Source: Stenopsyche tienmushanensis (taxonomy: Eukaryota; Arthropoda; Insecta; Trichoptera; Stenopsychidae). From it: DNA of 64,000 bases. The stretch spans positions 186,001-250,000 of the forward strand of contig WACJ01000325.1 of NCBI GenBank assembly GCA_008973525.1. The letters are read 5' to 3'. Numbering within the stretch: the stretch's first letter is position 1; every line of letters begins with the position of its first letter. Position numbers and translations under genes: made by a program. The notes beneath the pieces were generated by a model. That model made no database searches. It was given only the letters and a program-made list of their open reading frames with translations, and was not told the DNA's origin. Positions 1 to 13,155 of this stretch are shown piece after piece.

Positions 1-735
1 AATACCAGAGTATGTTTGACTGACTTTGAGCACGCACCTTCTCAGGGTTGTATCTCCGAAACTTATTCGGATCGACTTAAAAATTTAGGAAAATATTCTC
101 GAGATGTTGTAGAAATTAATAAGATAATAAAAAAAACGATTTTTTTCAAGCTTTGAAACCCATGTAACCCCTTAAGGCAGTCTTCGAGACGAGAGCGAGT
201 ATACATACGCTTTTGGATCCCAGCTCTTCGGCTCGCGCTACACGTGACCTGAAGCTATAAACCACCTCCTGCGTTTATTATCAAATAATTATTAAGCGCT
301 TATGGCATTGCAATTGTTTGTTATAATTTAATTAAAGGAAAAAGTCCGCTTCAGGACATAAATTCTTCAAAGAAATGATAACCGCCTGTGATAAATGTTT
401 GCATAAACGCACGAAATTAAACATCTTTCTGTCATAGCCAAAGGGACAAGAGGACATTAAAGTCAATTTGCCCTATCACGCCTATAGAAGTTTCACTTCA
501 AAAACCTTCATGTTTTAAGTTTTTTTTAATTTAACTTTGTAGCCAATCGAATTGGCGATTTTTCACCTGATACTCTGCAACTAAATCTCTTTCATATCGA
601 GCGTATGGCGAGGCAACTTTATACATTTTACAGCATAATCATAATCCTTTTCTGTACACATTGAAGATAACTTGTTCGCTCTGTGGATTATCCGTGGTAA
701 AATGACGGTTACATAAACTATCGATTTATCTATGT
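1..735. other. gene-free flank, nothing recognised
   Basis: AT-rich sequence upstream of the tRNA gene. A slightly GC-richer patch at about 180-280 has no open frame, RNA fold or repeat that I can support. Confidence 0.5.
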
Positions 736-808
736 GGTTCCGTAGTGTAGTGGTCATCACGTCTGCTTTACACGCAGAAGGTCGCCGGTTCGATCCCGGC
801 CGGAACCA
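736..808 (+). tRNA. tRNA-Val, anticodon UAC
   Basis: A complete 73-nt cloverleaf. The acceptor stem pairs GGTTCCG (736-742) with CGGAACC (801-807) and is followed by discriminator A at 808. The T stem pairs GCCGG (784-788) with CCGGC (796-800) around the loop TTCGATC. The anticodon arm CTGC-TTTACAC-GCAG presents TAC, which reads valine codons. The internal B box GGTTCGATCCC (787-797) is canonical and there is no intron. The sequence closely follows the animal tRNA-Val(UAC) consensus, and nothing suggests a tRNA-derived SINE: no repeat body follows it. CCA is not encoded, as expected for a nuclear eukaryotic gene. Confidence 0.97.
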
Positions 809-809
809 A

Positions 810-815
810 TTTTTT
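810..815 (+). terminator. RNA polymerase III terminator
   Basis: A run of six T begins two bases after the last tRNA base. This is the usual Pol III stop signal. Confidence 0.85.
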
Positions 816-985
816 ATTAGAACAATCAATACATTGATATCAATAATTATTTCAAACTTGCCCTTAACTCATATGTACATCATACATAATCTACTCATTG
901 TAATTTTAATTATGTTTTTCTTTTAAAACTAGGCTTTAAAAAGTCTTCACTCCTCATAACTTCACGATCTTGACTTAATATTTGC

Positions 986-1215
986 TATACAGAGTGTTTT
1001 GCACATGGGCCAATAAATTTTTTTTCGGGGTCAGAGGGATCTTTTGCTACGTTTTACACATATGTTCTACGACCTAAGTGTTAGGGTTGTCGAAATAGAT
1101 TTTTTTTTATTCAACATTTTGAAAAAATACCCGAAATTTCATATTTAAATCGTCATATTTTTTTAATCTGTGGCTTAAAAAAATATTGTCGATTAATGTG
1201 CAAAAAAACCTGTAT
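986..1215. mobile_element. fold-back MITE, copy A
   Basis: A ~230-bp non-coding element with inverted ends. The left end TACAGAGTGTTTTGCACATG (988-1007) matches, imperfectly, the reverse complement of the right end (about 1185-1215, finishing in CCTGTAT). Close to the left end is the motif CTTTTGCTACGTTT, which recurs in the other copies. Its relatives in this window are at 4226, 15325, 39101 and, as fragments, 43060 and 57190. No open frame is present. The superfamily is not certain: TA-rich flanks and mariner pieces inside two relatives suggest Tc1/mariner. Confidence 0.7.
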
Positions 1216-4200
1216 TAGGTTCTATAGCTTTCTATGTATATTTTTAAAAATTCCATGCTTTTAAAGTTGTTATTAGTACTATCAAAATATTCTGAGTTTA
1301 TTTATAGAAAAAATACCATGCTTATATTTGGTTGGCATACTAATTGGCCTCCCTTATAGGCTACTTTTCTCTGGTTTACATTCTGTAACGAAGATTATGT
1401 TTTTATGGATTCAAAAAAATCTAGTGCGTATTTATTTTCGGAATCTGCTTGATATTTTGGGCCACATGCTGAATAAAATTTGGAAACGTTTCTTTTATTC
1501 GGCACTCCGCCGAAATTGGCTCATTATAACAGAACGATAATGATTCTTTCACCATATGGTGAATACACAGTATCATTCGCGTTTCAGCAAGAAATTTTCA
1601 TTACTCCATTTAATACGACATATATTTTTATACGCTCGTCTGCACTCGGCTCGAAATAAATTCTTGATGCTTCGTTTAATTTTTATTCCATGCGAAACGT
1701 ATCGGGCGAAGTTTAAGGTACTGTAGGGGCTGAATTTGCACGTAAATCGAGTCGGTTATTATGATAAATATTGATGTACCCTGGAGCTTCGTGCTATCTT
1801 CTGGATTGTTTCTGTTTCAGATTAACCGTCTTGTTGAATGCGAACAGACAACTGTTATGTAGATGACAGGATAGTGAATGGGAAGATCTCATTTGGGAGA
1901 TTTACGGCAGTCATGTTATTCCCAGAGGCTTGCAAGGATATAGATTGAAAATGCTCCAAATTCACTGGCAGGTAAATCTCTTCTTCCGTGATTGCCAAAA
2001 AATATTATAGCATACGTATTTCATGAACTTTTCATTATTTAAAAGTACAAGCAAGTTCTTCAAGGATTCAGCATATTAATCAATTAAACGTATTACAAAA
2101 AATGATAGCTTCAAGTATATTAAAGGAACCGGAAAGTAATCAAAATAAAAGCTTTAATCTATTCTGTCAAATAATTTGTATGACTTTTTTATAATATTTC
2201 GCTTCCAATCTGTCATTTTATTAATCCTATTTTCGAAAACACTTTTAGGATTTTCTTTATAAAATAAGTCTATTTATCAATATTATTAATACTTTTATTT
2301 TGTAAAACTGTATTAAAACTTTCTAAGGACTTGTATGAATCAGAGCTTAGCGATATCCGATTAATAAGGTGAATAGGGTAGAATTTCTACAATGAAGCTA
2401 CTTTTTCAAATATTTTTTTATTGGTTCAAACTGATCCTTTTAACAAGCAATTCAAAATTAATTACTCCTTTAATAGTTCATCATATACAAGAAAGGATAA
2501 TTTTTAATTGTTAATGTTAGTTTAAGGGTAGGGGGCCTACTCTCAGAAAGCCATTGTTTCTTTTTATCTTAAAAAGTTGAGGGTAACGTTGATAAATTGT
2601 TCAATTTAAACTATTAGTATTTGACACATCACATCATATGTGACTTCGTCTTATATTTATACAAATAAGATATTTCATTTTTATTTTTATTCATCATTAT
2701 AAAGCAAAATTCCGGGTTATATTTGAATTCCCATTGTATTTGATTAAAATTCGCATGTTATTCCCGGAATCCAAATTGATTATTGAGTGTAAGAATATTT
2801 TTCTCAATTATTAGCCTTAGTCTTCATTTCAAGTCTTCAAAAGTTTTCAAAAATTTTGGAGATTATCAAAAATAAACTAATGGGTTTATATGATTTGATT
2901 ATATTTAAAAAAGTAAGTTTTGACTGTAAATTCATTTGCATCTAATTTTGATATACAATACTGTTTACATTTGCTTAAAATTAAATAATCACTATGAATT
3001 TATATACATTTTTGTTAAAAAACTGTAGCCTATCCATTTTTTGACTACTCGAGTAAAATACATTTTTTTGCTAAATAAATACATTTTTTTATGATTACAT
3101 AATATAAGCTTGTATCGATACGAAATGGACTCATTTGCTGTGATAGTATAATTTGTTTAGTGGAAGTAATTATTTGATTTAACGTACATGATCTAGAAAT
3201 CAGTGCAATTATTCAAGCCAGAGAAAAGCAGAGCGCCAGCAAGTTTCCATTACAATTAACGTCAAGCTGGCACTTTCATGCCATCAAGCACGATTGTGTT
3301 TGATAAACATGCCACGACTGCTAGTAATTATCACAATAAATGTTTACCAAATACAATGATGCTCCACGAACAGTCTGTGCGAAGGCTAATTTGGAAAATT
3401 ATGGAAATTCGACTTGGCGGAATTCATGTGAAATTTAGGGCTCCTTGGTTATGTTCTTCGCGGTACCACCCCTACACTATATTAACCCACACGATGTTCA
3501 AATAGTGTCTTAGTTATTTGAGTGCTTTGAGGGCCTAAAAAATGTTCTATCCTTGGCATAAATTTTCATCGCGTAAATTGATTCATTAGCCTTTGAATTC
3601 TACGATGAAAGTATGAATAATGTACTGCCACCCCTAGATTTACGATGGAGTTCCATTTTGCCACTTTGTAAGTATATACAGAAAACTAACAATAAAAACA
3701 TATGATGAAAAATAAATTGTATATAAATCAAATGTATACACGTTAATATCTTGCATTTCTTAGAGTCTAAATTAAATTACATTCCTCTAAATTATAGTCA
3801 TCATCAATGCTGCTTATATCCATTGTTTTGAAATTTATAAGCGAGTTCAAATATAAATATTGGTTATTTTTAGGAAAACAATCATCTTTATTGATCTTTC
3901 ACAATATTTTGCTGCTTAACTTCTTAATTTTAAAATAGATATTGTAACATCCACTTATTTTCATTTAAATCAAAAAATGATTGAATATCCTAAATATAAG
4001 TTAAGCTCTTTTTAATACCTTTAAAGCTTTGAGTAAAAGTTTATACTTTTAATATAGAATGCATTGTCTAGGAGTGATCTCACTATGGTATTACTTAATT
4101 AGTCTTAAAGTTATTCCTATTGACATATTCGTAATAAGTAGATCACAGTCGACCTTTATTCAATCAAACAATAAAGTATTGACCGAAAATTGAAATATGC

Positions 4201-4225
4201 CCTGTCACTTTAATAAGAGTATGAG
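1216..4225. other. gene-free, AT-rich
   Basis: No convincing gene. Short frames, such as one at 3278-3505, have no recognisable domain, no splice-site support and ordinary intergenic composition. The stretch 3230-3500 is slightly GC-richer than its surroundings but I could not identify it. Confidence 0.4.
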
Positions 4226-4797
4226 ACATAGGCTGTTTTGCACATGGACCGACAAATATTTTTGGCGGTTGGGGGGGGGGGGGGGGGGTCTTTCGCTATG
4301 TTTCACAAATAAGTATCAGAGTCATCGAAATAGTTTTAAGTTAAAACATTTTTAAAAAAATATTCAAAATTTCACCCTTAAATCATCCTAATATTTTAAT
4401 CTGTAGTCGTATTAGGACGAAATAACTGTTATTTGTATTTTGAAATGAATCTTCGATCTAAATAAATCATTATTAAGGCAATCAGTTTAAATAAAACTAG
4501 TTCTAAGCTTCCAAAATCAAATAAAATGTGCAGACGAATGAGAAATGTCAACTTCTAAATTCTTTGAACAAAAATTTCTGTTTAGAGAATTTAGAAGTTT
4601 GTACATTTTTTGTGACTTTGGAAGCTCAGAAATATATTTTTTAAACCAATTGCATAAAATATTTATTTTTTTAAATCAAAAATATATTGCAAAATACGAA
4701 AACAGTTATTTTGTGCTCTTACGACCACAATAGAAGAAGCTTTGACGATTTAAATGTGACATTTTAATTGTCGGTCTATGTGCAAAGCACCCTGTAT
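4226..4797. mobile_element. fold-back MITE, copy B (longest)
   Basis: About 570 bp built almost entirely as one long imperfect inverted repeat. The outer end TAGGCTGTTTTGCACATGG pairs with the right end that finishes GCAAAGCACCCTGTAT. Inner blocks also pair, for example the AATAACTGTTATTTGTATTTTG region near 4420 with its complement near 4690-4715. The centre is a hairpin, with AACTTCTAAATTC near 4552 facing GAATTTAGAAGTT near 4588. A run of about 18 G lies at 4270-4288. It has no coding capacity. Confidence 0.75.
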
Positions 4798-6624
4798 CAA
4801 CGATCATATATGGCGATTTTATATTTTTATAATTCCATTGTTAAATTAAAATATACCCACTGAGAGAAGTCATAGAATTACAAATACCCTCATATTGCGA
4901 GGTCATTTCCAATCTAATTATCATTGCTATCTATGCTAATTGCAGTAATTATTCTCAAATAATTAATAGGCTTGATGGTATTGTCCACAAATTAGTATAA
5001 TCGTATGAGAAGTCATTTTTCTGCATTACCAACAATTTTTTATAACATTATACATTCATAAATTATAGATAATTACTACTGCATTATTTAAGTACTGGTC
5101 TGATAATCGAAAATTCGTCGATTAACTATATTTTTGCTCTTTAATTCATGTTCAAAATTTTCGCAAGCCCATGCAAAATATTATTTGATAGCTCAAGCAT
5201 AGATCGTTATGGATATAAAATGCCACAATATGATAACTAGGTTATATAACATTACATCGCTAAGTGGACAGGAGCTGTCCGACTGGTTTACAAGGACGAT
5301 GTAATAAATGTATCATGATAGATGCATGAAAGCCTGAAATTTACCGAAGACCAGGAAACTTTATCTTCGTCAATATTGATCTATGATAATATTGTCACCC
5401 TAGTTTGTAAACTTCGTAAATTAAATTTAAGTAAAAGTAATATTTTTAAATCATATTTTATAATTAGATGTCAAATCCATCATCGAAATCAGACATGTCA
5501 ACCTATATAATAAAAGCGACTTTGCAATTCATAAGTGTTGATTATATATTTTATTGTTTTAAGCTAACTATAACAACTATCGTTTATGCACCCGTAAGAA
5601 CGCCCAATAAATAAGGAATGCTCAGAACTATACCGGTATATGAGATTGAACGTAATTTTACGATTATTTTGTAAGACATTGCAATGCATTTGTATGCTTT
5701 TCCTCGTTGATATATTTTTAATAAAGAAGCTAGGATCCCAAGCACATAACATAATTCATCATACATCCCCCAAGAAAGGACGTAATTTAATATCATCTCA
5801 TATTCACAAGACGATATAATACTTGCGCATCTGCTACAAGTATTTCAATTTACACTACTGGGCGTATTTCTATCCCCTGACTTATAGAATTGCATTATTA
5901 CATTTTGAAATTTCAAATGCAGGTACCGAGATTTATTTCATCCCCTACGACGGTAGCGCCCCTTCTGTATTCATCAGGACATATTGCCTGAGGGCAAATA
6001 AATTATTGGGGAGGCAAATGGAGAATATCGGGTTTGTGCCTAGTCAAATAAGCGACTTGAAAGAATTCACGCGTCACGTGAGAGTATGAAAAAAGCATTT
6101 GCTATTAAGCTCGGGGCCTTCACGCCGATACACCCCAATACGCTAAGCACTACAAATTACCTAACTCCAAAAATGAAAGCCGCTTTATCGATTTTTTTAT
6201 CGCATGGGAACTAATTTATCATTGCTTTCTATTCAAATAAGATCCAAATATGTACTTCCGTATTTCATTAAATTCACCAAATATTTTATAATCGATCCTT
6301 TATGATACCACACACACTTACATGGAACGAGATTGACAAAAATATTTATTTGTAAAATTGTTCTTAAGCGTGATTTGAAATATCAGGGAAACCCGAAAGT
6401 ATTCGAAAATTTTGAGAGCTTATGTTTGAGTTCTGTTTATGTATAGACACAGCGATCAAGCTTTCGATTTCTTTCGGGTCTTCCAATATTTTTTTTAAAT
6501 TATTGAAGGATCGCAGTGTCTATGTGGTTTTACGGTATAAATATTTATAAATGTATGTCTGTTTGTCGATCTAATCCAAATCATATTTTATAAAATGGTT
6601 CTTGAAGGCCCTGTGCAACATATA
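4798..6624. other. gene-free, one compact hairpin
   Basis: No supportable gene. An open frame at 5823-6089 lies in a mildly GC-richer patch (5925-6110), but it matches no family I know and has no clear splice context. A nested hairpin is annotated separately at 5251-5305. Confidence 0.4.
5251..5305. other. nested hairpin
   Basis: The outer stem ATTACATCG (5251-5259) pairs perfectly with CGATGTAAT (5297-5305). The inner stem GGACAG (5266-5271) pairs perfectly with CTGTCC (5275-5280) around a GAG loop. The whole structure is 55 nt. It is shorter than a typical animal pre-miRNA, and no function is claimed. Confidence 0.4.
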
Positions 6625-7451
6625 TTAGGTTGTCCCATCAATGTCTTTCGCAAATGAACACAGATCTAATCATAGCCATGGTTGAAGAAAACCCGCGATA
6701 TACTGTTCGCGAAATAGCTAACAAGTCAGAAATTCCACGAATATCCGTCCATAATCATCTGACAAACTTGGGCTACATCAATCGTTCAGGTATGTGGCTT
6801 CCTCATGAACTGACTGACTAAAATAAACTTCAGCGTATTTCAACATGCGATCTTCTTCTCCAACGACATAATAGCTGACCTTTTTTGAAGAGACTTGTCA
6901 CTAGAGATGAAAGTTGGATACTCTATGAGAATATCCAACGTAAACGGTCTCGGACCAAGGGTACAGAAGTCTTTAACTGTAGCTAAACCTGGCCTACATC
7001 CAAAACAAGTTTTGCTATGCATTTGGTTGGACTGGAAGGGGGTAGTTTATTATGAGCTACTTCAGCAAGGTGAAATGATCAATTCAAAAAAATATTGTTT
7101 CCAACTAGACAATCTAAAGGATGCAATTGCCAGAAAACACCCAGAATCAGGGAACAAACGAGGCGTTGTAACGCCAGGCCTCATGTGTTTCATCAGAAAT
7201 AAATTATTATCATTTGACTGGGATGTTTTACCTCATCTTCCATACTCTCCGAACATAGCTCCTTCAGATTATTTTTTATTTATTTTATTGATTAATGTAC
7301 CTTGATTAATATTTTGCCAACAATCCAGGGAAATTTTGGCATGAAGGCATTATGAGGCTTCCGGAAAGAAGGATACATTTTAATGTAATACAAATTAATG
7401 TTTAGTTTTTTTCTTAATATGAAAACGAAAGAAACTTATGGGACACCCTAA
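6625..7451 (+). mobile_element. mariner element, internally deleted copy 1
   Basis: The terminal inverted repeat begins TTAGGTTGTCCCATC (6625-6639) and the other end finishes ATGGGACACCCTAA at 7451. A TA duplication lies at 6623-6624 and 7452-7453, the Tc1/mariner signature. At 827 bp it is shorter than an autonomous mariner (about 1.3 kb). Transposase coding sequence lies on the plus strand. The copy at 15828-16234 belongs to the same family in the opposite orientation. Confidence 0.92.
6654..7305 (+). pseudogene. mariner transposase, broken
   Basis: The N-terminal helix-turn-helix part (6654-6821) reads as a mariner DNA-binding domain, with motifs such as MVEENPRYTVREIANK and a WLPHELT-like linker. 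After a frame change, the catalytic part (about 6895-7305) shows LHPKQVLLCIWLDWKGVVYYE, the usual segment around the first catalytic aspartate, and later the PYSPNIAPSDYFLF block near the last one. The reading frame changes at least once and the HDNARPH block is disrupted, so no functional enzyme can be made. The middle of the family-length protein and much of the C-terminus are missing. Confidence 0.9.
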
Positions 7452-10148
7452 TACACTGAATTTATTCACTTTTCTTTTTGATATATCTTTCGACATATTC
7501 AAAAGCATTACAGAGGAGAAAAAAGCCAATTTTAGAAACTATGTTCTAGTACGTCTATGTCATACTTTCCAGTCCTTTTTCTTAGCTATCATGATATTTT
7601 AGCCACTATTTTAAATTTAAAAAATGGTGAGAGAAGCATTGATTGCTTGTACTTATTTAAATGTCAATCGGTCAATAAAAACAGTAATCTGTATTTTTTA
7701 TACATTACATGACGCATTTCACTGATTAAATACTTATACACTTAAACATGTTTGTGCGGTAGATGTGTTCCGCAGAAAATCGCACAAAAAAGCTATGATT
7801 TACATAGAAAAAGTCAAGATTCGTTGTATGGATTTTAAAAACTGCATAATTTTGAATCAGTTATATAAAATATATCCAAAATAATAGCATTTTTGGTAAC
7901 ATTTAAAGAATGTCTTTCATCATTTTAAGGATGTCTGTCATCTGGCATCACAAATGCCAGACATCCAATAGAGAAATACTAACTATTTTAATAACAATCT
8001 ATCATCGCTCTATGATAATTTTCGTTGCGATTTTCAGTCCCTAACTCAAAAAAAATTAATCAAAAATGGTGACTGCTTAAAAAAATATTCAGTTAAATCA
8101 ATTTTTGAATGTCGATATGATTTTGAGGGATGATTAATTCGCCTCAAACACCCTTTCAGAAAAATCTTTCATCCCCATTATTGATTCAACCACCAAACAT
8201 ATTATATTCCTAGTACCTAGACTAATTTGCATCGATGGCACTACGCAGCTAATATTATGCGAATAAAATTTCCATAATTAAACGCACCCCGTTATCCGGA
8301 TGCGTTTAAAATGTCGTTGCAGTAATCTCGTTGTACATCAAATTAGGCTCGCTTGGCATCCCTCTCCTGAGAGGAAGCTCGTTCCACCCCTGCAAACTGC
8401 AAACGGGGTGCAATAAAAAATGCATTAAATTGCATTACGGATAAAAATACCGTCTTATAGTGGTACAAATGTGATCGTGTGTGGCCTGGGGCAAATGCCG
8501 ACCCCGATAAGCCCATTTTATTCTCCCCCATCCGTTCGGTCGGCACTTTTAGCACTATTGCAGGAGTATACATCTATGTGCACTCGGAATCTCAATTTAA
8601 CGCAGTTCACAGGAAACAAACATAACTTTGGTATTACAAATCGATTGAGTTTTAATTAAATTTCGTTGAATCGTTGATTGAAATTACTACTTCATAACAT
8701 GATGAAAAAGTAAAATAAAGCCCCTAGGGGGAGCTTTAACTGCTAGTGACCATTTCATTAAAGTTCCTATACACGCTTTCAATTAACTTTATTGCAAAAT
8801 ATTTTTATTTTTTGAAATACAAACGCATTAATGTATGTATAGAATTTGTTATTTCGTTCGATAAACATTGAGGATTTGTGGTTTAAAATAATAACATTCG
8901 TTACAATTGAAAACTCTCAAAAGTAAAAGCAAACTCTGAAATCATCAATTATTTTTAATCGCTTTCTAGGGTTTCCCAAAAATCCCATATCTCAAGGCAC
9001 ATATAATTGATCGATGAATATGCATAATTAAAAAATATATATTTTAGAAATTAATTTAAATTAATTGGTAATGAGAAGTTCATGTATTGATAATAATTAA
9101 TGTAAGATCATTGAATATCACAAGGAATATTTGATCAATGAAACTATTAGCAGCCTCTATATAAGAATAAATCAGAAAAATGTTAAGTGTAAGGAGTTTT
9201 TAGGGTTAAATAACCAACTTTTTGAATAAACGCAACATTTTTTGGTAGCTTTAATACTTGATATAATTTAAAATCGTGTTCAGAATATAAAAAACGCATT
9301 AATTGATATTTACAGCTCAGTACTAAATTTGCTGTAATTATTCAAAAAACGATGTAAGCCTCGTAATATTGTTAAAGCTTTAAAGCTCGTTCAATATTTG
9401 TATCAATGGCTGGCATATTATTTAGATGATTGATTTAGATATTGAAAATTAAGAATTTTAAATATCTATCCACAGTTATATGCATGCATACAAATTCACC
9501 AACAGGTTACCTGGGTGAAGATATTGAAGAAGCCTCTCGCAAAATTTTTGACAGAGTAGTATTTTTTGGAATTTAATAAATTTAAAATTAACATAGATTT
9601 TATTGGAATGATATTTCTGGAATACATGGAGTCCAATCCCTTCTTTCTTCATAAAAACCTTCCGGGTGAAGCTTAGAACCGCTTACACACTCTTAATGGT
9701 ATCGTTCCCCGACCAATTGAGAGTTTCTTTTTTGATTTTTATCTATCCCAATTACATATGAAAACTCAATTATATAAATTAATATGAATCGGTTATGTGT
9801 ATTAACACATTTATATCGGGGACCCACTGGGTATCATTTTTCTTCGCAGCAGGCAAAGAACAAAAAAATCGCACAAAAGATATGTAGTTATAAAATATAA
9901 AACAATTTAGCATTCACGTATTAAATACGTTTTTTATGTTATTTTAAATAAGTTATTCATTATACATACCACCACCAAAATAGTCAACCAAATATTGTAG
10001 AGTTGTTATGACAGTTTTGACCCTTTGAGTAGTGAGCTTATATAAAATCTGCATAGTCTTAGGTGCTATATTTGCTTGTCTTCCACTTATCATCCGTACA
10101 AATCTAATTATCTGTCAGGACCGCAGCACTGCGTATGAAGCTTATATT
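7452..10148. other. gene-free, AT-rich
   Basis: No gene recognised. A patch at 8345-8600 is GC-richer and open on both strands for 60-75 codons, but it has no recognisable domain or splice sites. Confidence 0.4.
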
Positions 10149-10756
10149 TAACACTCTCGTCGCCTAACGTGAATCGGTGTTGTTTCTCGCGGGGCCCAAA
10201 TTCGATAATCGGAACGTAAATAGAAGGAATAACGATGTGATATTATAACGCACGGGATAAACATGGAGGATATGTGACGCATCTTCTATTGATAAGCTTG
10301 ACTCTGTCATTAGTCAAATTAACAAAAACAAAGTGAAGATAAGCACGTACGAATAGACAAGGGTGGGAATGCTGTTCAAGGTTGATCTCGTAAGATATTT
10401 AGACAGTTGTCATCTGGATGACATTATAGAAAGACGTTCGTAAAGTACGCTAGATTCACATTTTGGAGACTCGGAATTCGGAGACACGCATTCGAACGCA
10501 GCCATGAACGAATTAAATAAATAAACCCTATCGATAGCACAACATATTGGGTCATTTCTTTGCGTAAACATAAGCAATACACTTGAAATCGATTAATTAT
10601 ATCATTCAACGTACGCAAGAAGCTCTCCGTCTCTGTCTCCCGAACTGCAAGAAGTTTCTGTCTCTCTCCAAGCTCAACGTACAAGAGCGCTCTTTCTGAA
10701 TCACTGGAATTCGCTCGCAAATACGCGATCATCCTACCATACAGGATTAATTTCAT
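10149..10756 (-). repeat. dispersed repeat family R1, copy 1 (longest)
   Basis: Read on the minus strand, this begins CCTGTATGGTAGGATGATC near 10754. It continues through a block rich in GCGAATTCCAGTGATTC and CTTGTACGTTGAG, then through ATGACAACTGTCTAAAT and AGAGTCAAGCTTATC. It ends in a GC-rich tail, GGGCCCCGCGAGAAACAAC, near 10190. The same order of blocks recurs at 25196-25590 (plus orientation), and the tail recurs at 46816-46868. The 110-codon open frame inside it on the minus strand (10424-10756) is not like any protein I know and is open in only this copy. It could be an LTR or an old DNA element. The class is unresolved. Confidence 0.65.
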
Positions 10757-13155
10757 CCAATGAGCGAAGCAAACTTTTATTCAGAGCTCTTAGTTTTTTC
10801 CATAGTGATTCCGTATAAGATCTATCAACTCAATAATTTATCAAATTCTACATAAAATATGCTGTGTTTATGGTCCATGTTTGTTTTATAAAGAGAGTTT
10901 GAGTAAACCAATACAATATTTACTCATAATACATTTGCCAACCTTACTATATTTTTTTATGTCAAATATAAATTTGTACGTCGTTTGGTGTTTGTTTAAC
11001 AAACAAAAATATTTGAAACGTTATTAAACAATCGGCTTCTCTCATTTCAATATAATTTGTATAAGCATTTTTTCGCACTTAATCCAATGAGGGCATTATT
11101 TTTGATTATGCAAGTTGGATTGTCTCAATACAGGCGGCAAGTGTGAATGCTTAAAATTTAGCTTTTCAGTCAGAGTGCATAATGTGCTTTGTGTAGACAA
11201 TAGAAAGCTTCTAAAAGCTTTTAATATTTAATTTCTAAAATGGAAAATATCATGCTTCATATCTCATAGACGTCATCATGCAAAATAGTGCAGAGACTAA
11301 TAACAGCTGCAACGACTGTAATGATTTTGACATCTCATGCATTTATCTAAGCGAATATATTTTCAATGGATAAGCAGAACTAAAATGTGTTTTTAAATAA
11401 CAAATCGTATTGAGGGATTTTATATGCAAATTTAAAAAAAATATATGTGCAGAAAAAGCCAGACATTCGTCGAACGAATTGTTTTATGTACGGAGGTGTT
11501 AAACGATTTCCATTGCAAATTTACGGACACGCATTTATTTATACATACAAATGTACGTATGGGCGAACCCCTCCTTTCATCAAGCAGGATTTAATTCGAT
11601 TAATGCTCAGTCCATTTAATACGTTTCAAGTACTCGACGTATTATTGAATGGCCTTCGGTGCTTTGCCCTTGCCCTTCTTGTAGCTTTGCATGAAGGGAT
11701 TTCATTAAGCCGTGTTGTGAAAGGATAAGGAAAAGAATTTCAACAATAGACCATTGAAGCGACACACGCCAGGAGCAATTCAGGATAATGTCGAAAACGC
11801 CCCTCCAGTATTTAAGTCATAATTATATAGCCCCCTCGTAAATGACCGCGAGGAACGATTACGAATCGTGGCACAAATAAAATCAATTATCGGGCGATGA
11901 AAAAAAAATTTTTTTTTGGATTGAAATTTGGATTCACAGTCTGAATTCATCCCTTATTTTAAACAAGAATTCGGTTATTGGGTCCGTATGGGGTCGTAAT
12001 AAAACAACGACAATGCCTACAATAGCAATAATGCACGTTCGTGCATTTACGACCGACTAAAGCCATATTGAACAATAAATGACGCAATGAAAGCAAGTAC
12101 AAAAATATTAACTATCAAACATTATTATACGGCGCCCATAAAAATTTAAATATCATTTTTAAGTGTGAGGTTTTTTTTTTATTTAAAAAATCGCGTAAAT
12201 CATTTATGATTCAACCCTTTAAGCGCCCGCATCTTCAAACGAATATATAATTTGTATTCATACTATAGAAAAAAATATGTTCAATTAATCAACTTGACAT
12301 TATACGAAATGGAAGGGTGGATCTAAATTCCTTGCTTAAAGGGGGTGACTGAATACTACAAATTTAAATTAGAAATATTATAAATATATTAGATTAAAAT
12401 AGATTATAGATAATATAAGGGGTAAGCCTTCATTCTTGCCTTACCTATTTAAAAGCGAAAAGTATTCTCTTAACTATTAATATGAGACAATTCAATTTAA
12501 ACAAGATTTATTTTAATTTAACAAATAAATTATTATAAACTGTTGTAAATAAATTATTAATATTAAAAACACATAATAACATACTATATATCGTTATTTT
12601 CCGTGAGAATACGATTCTAGTGTGTAATCAGCTCTTTTTGGATTTTGATTTGAAAACCAGTTCTGCTATACAAATAGGAATAGACCAACGCTCTAGGAAA
12701 AAACTTTATGGATGTGTACGCTATAGGAGGATTGAAGAGTATAGCTAATTTTTAAACTTATACAAATTAAATTCCAATAAAGACAAATCACATATTATAA
12801 GCTTTGTCAGATTTGTAGAATTTTAAGCGGAAATTTGAAGTCCTGAAAATAAATTTTTGTCTTTTTCAATTATTTGAGATCATATTTTTACCCTCATTAA
12901 CTGATATCAATTCTTCTGTCCGACGTCTAAAATTTGCTGCTATTTACCAAATGTTGGTATATCGGCTTTGATCCTGAAATCGTAAACTTAATCCGTTCCT
13001 AAATTTAAAAAGGTTCAATTTCTAAACTGTGGAAAAATATTTACCGTAACATTGATGATGAACTAAAAAAAAGGAGCCGAATTAACGTATGACCACTGCA
13101 ATAATTGGTATGATATCTCTATATATCTTTATATCTCTAGATCCTTTTACGCATA
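10757..13155. other. gene-free, AT-rich
   Basis: No gene recognised. A 93-codon frame at 11447-11728 lies in a moderately GC-richer block (11450-11780) but has no family resemblance. It may be conserved non-coding DNA, which cannot be judged from one sequence. Confidence 0.4.

Noticed and set aside
581..926. Short frames overlapping the tRNA
   Set aside because: They are by-products of the tRNA sequence on both strands.
4270..4288. G run as a quadruplex element of interest
   Set aside because: Homopolymer next to a MITE end; G/A runs occur at the same place in other copies and look like slippage.
10424..10756. 110-codon minus-strand frame as a gene
   Set aside because: It lies wholly inside repeat R1, is not open in the other copies and has no domain.
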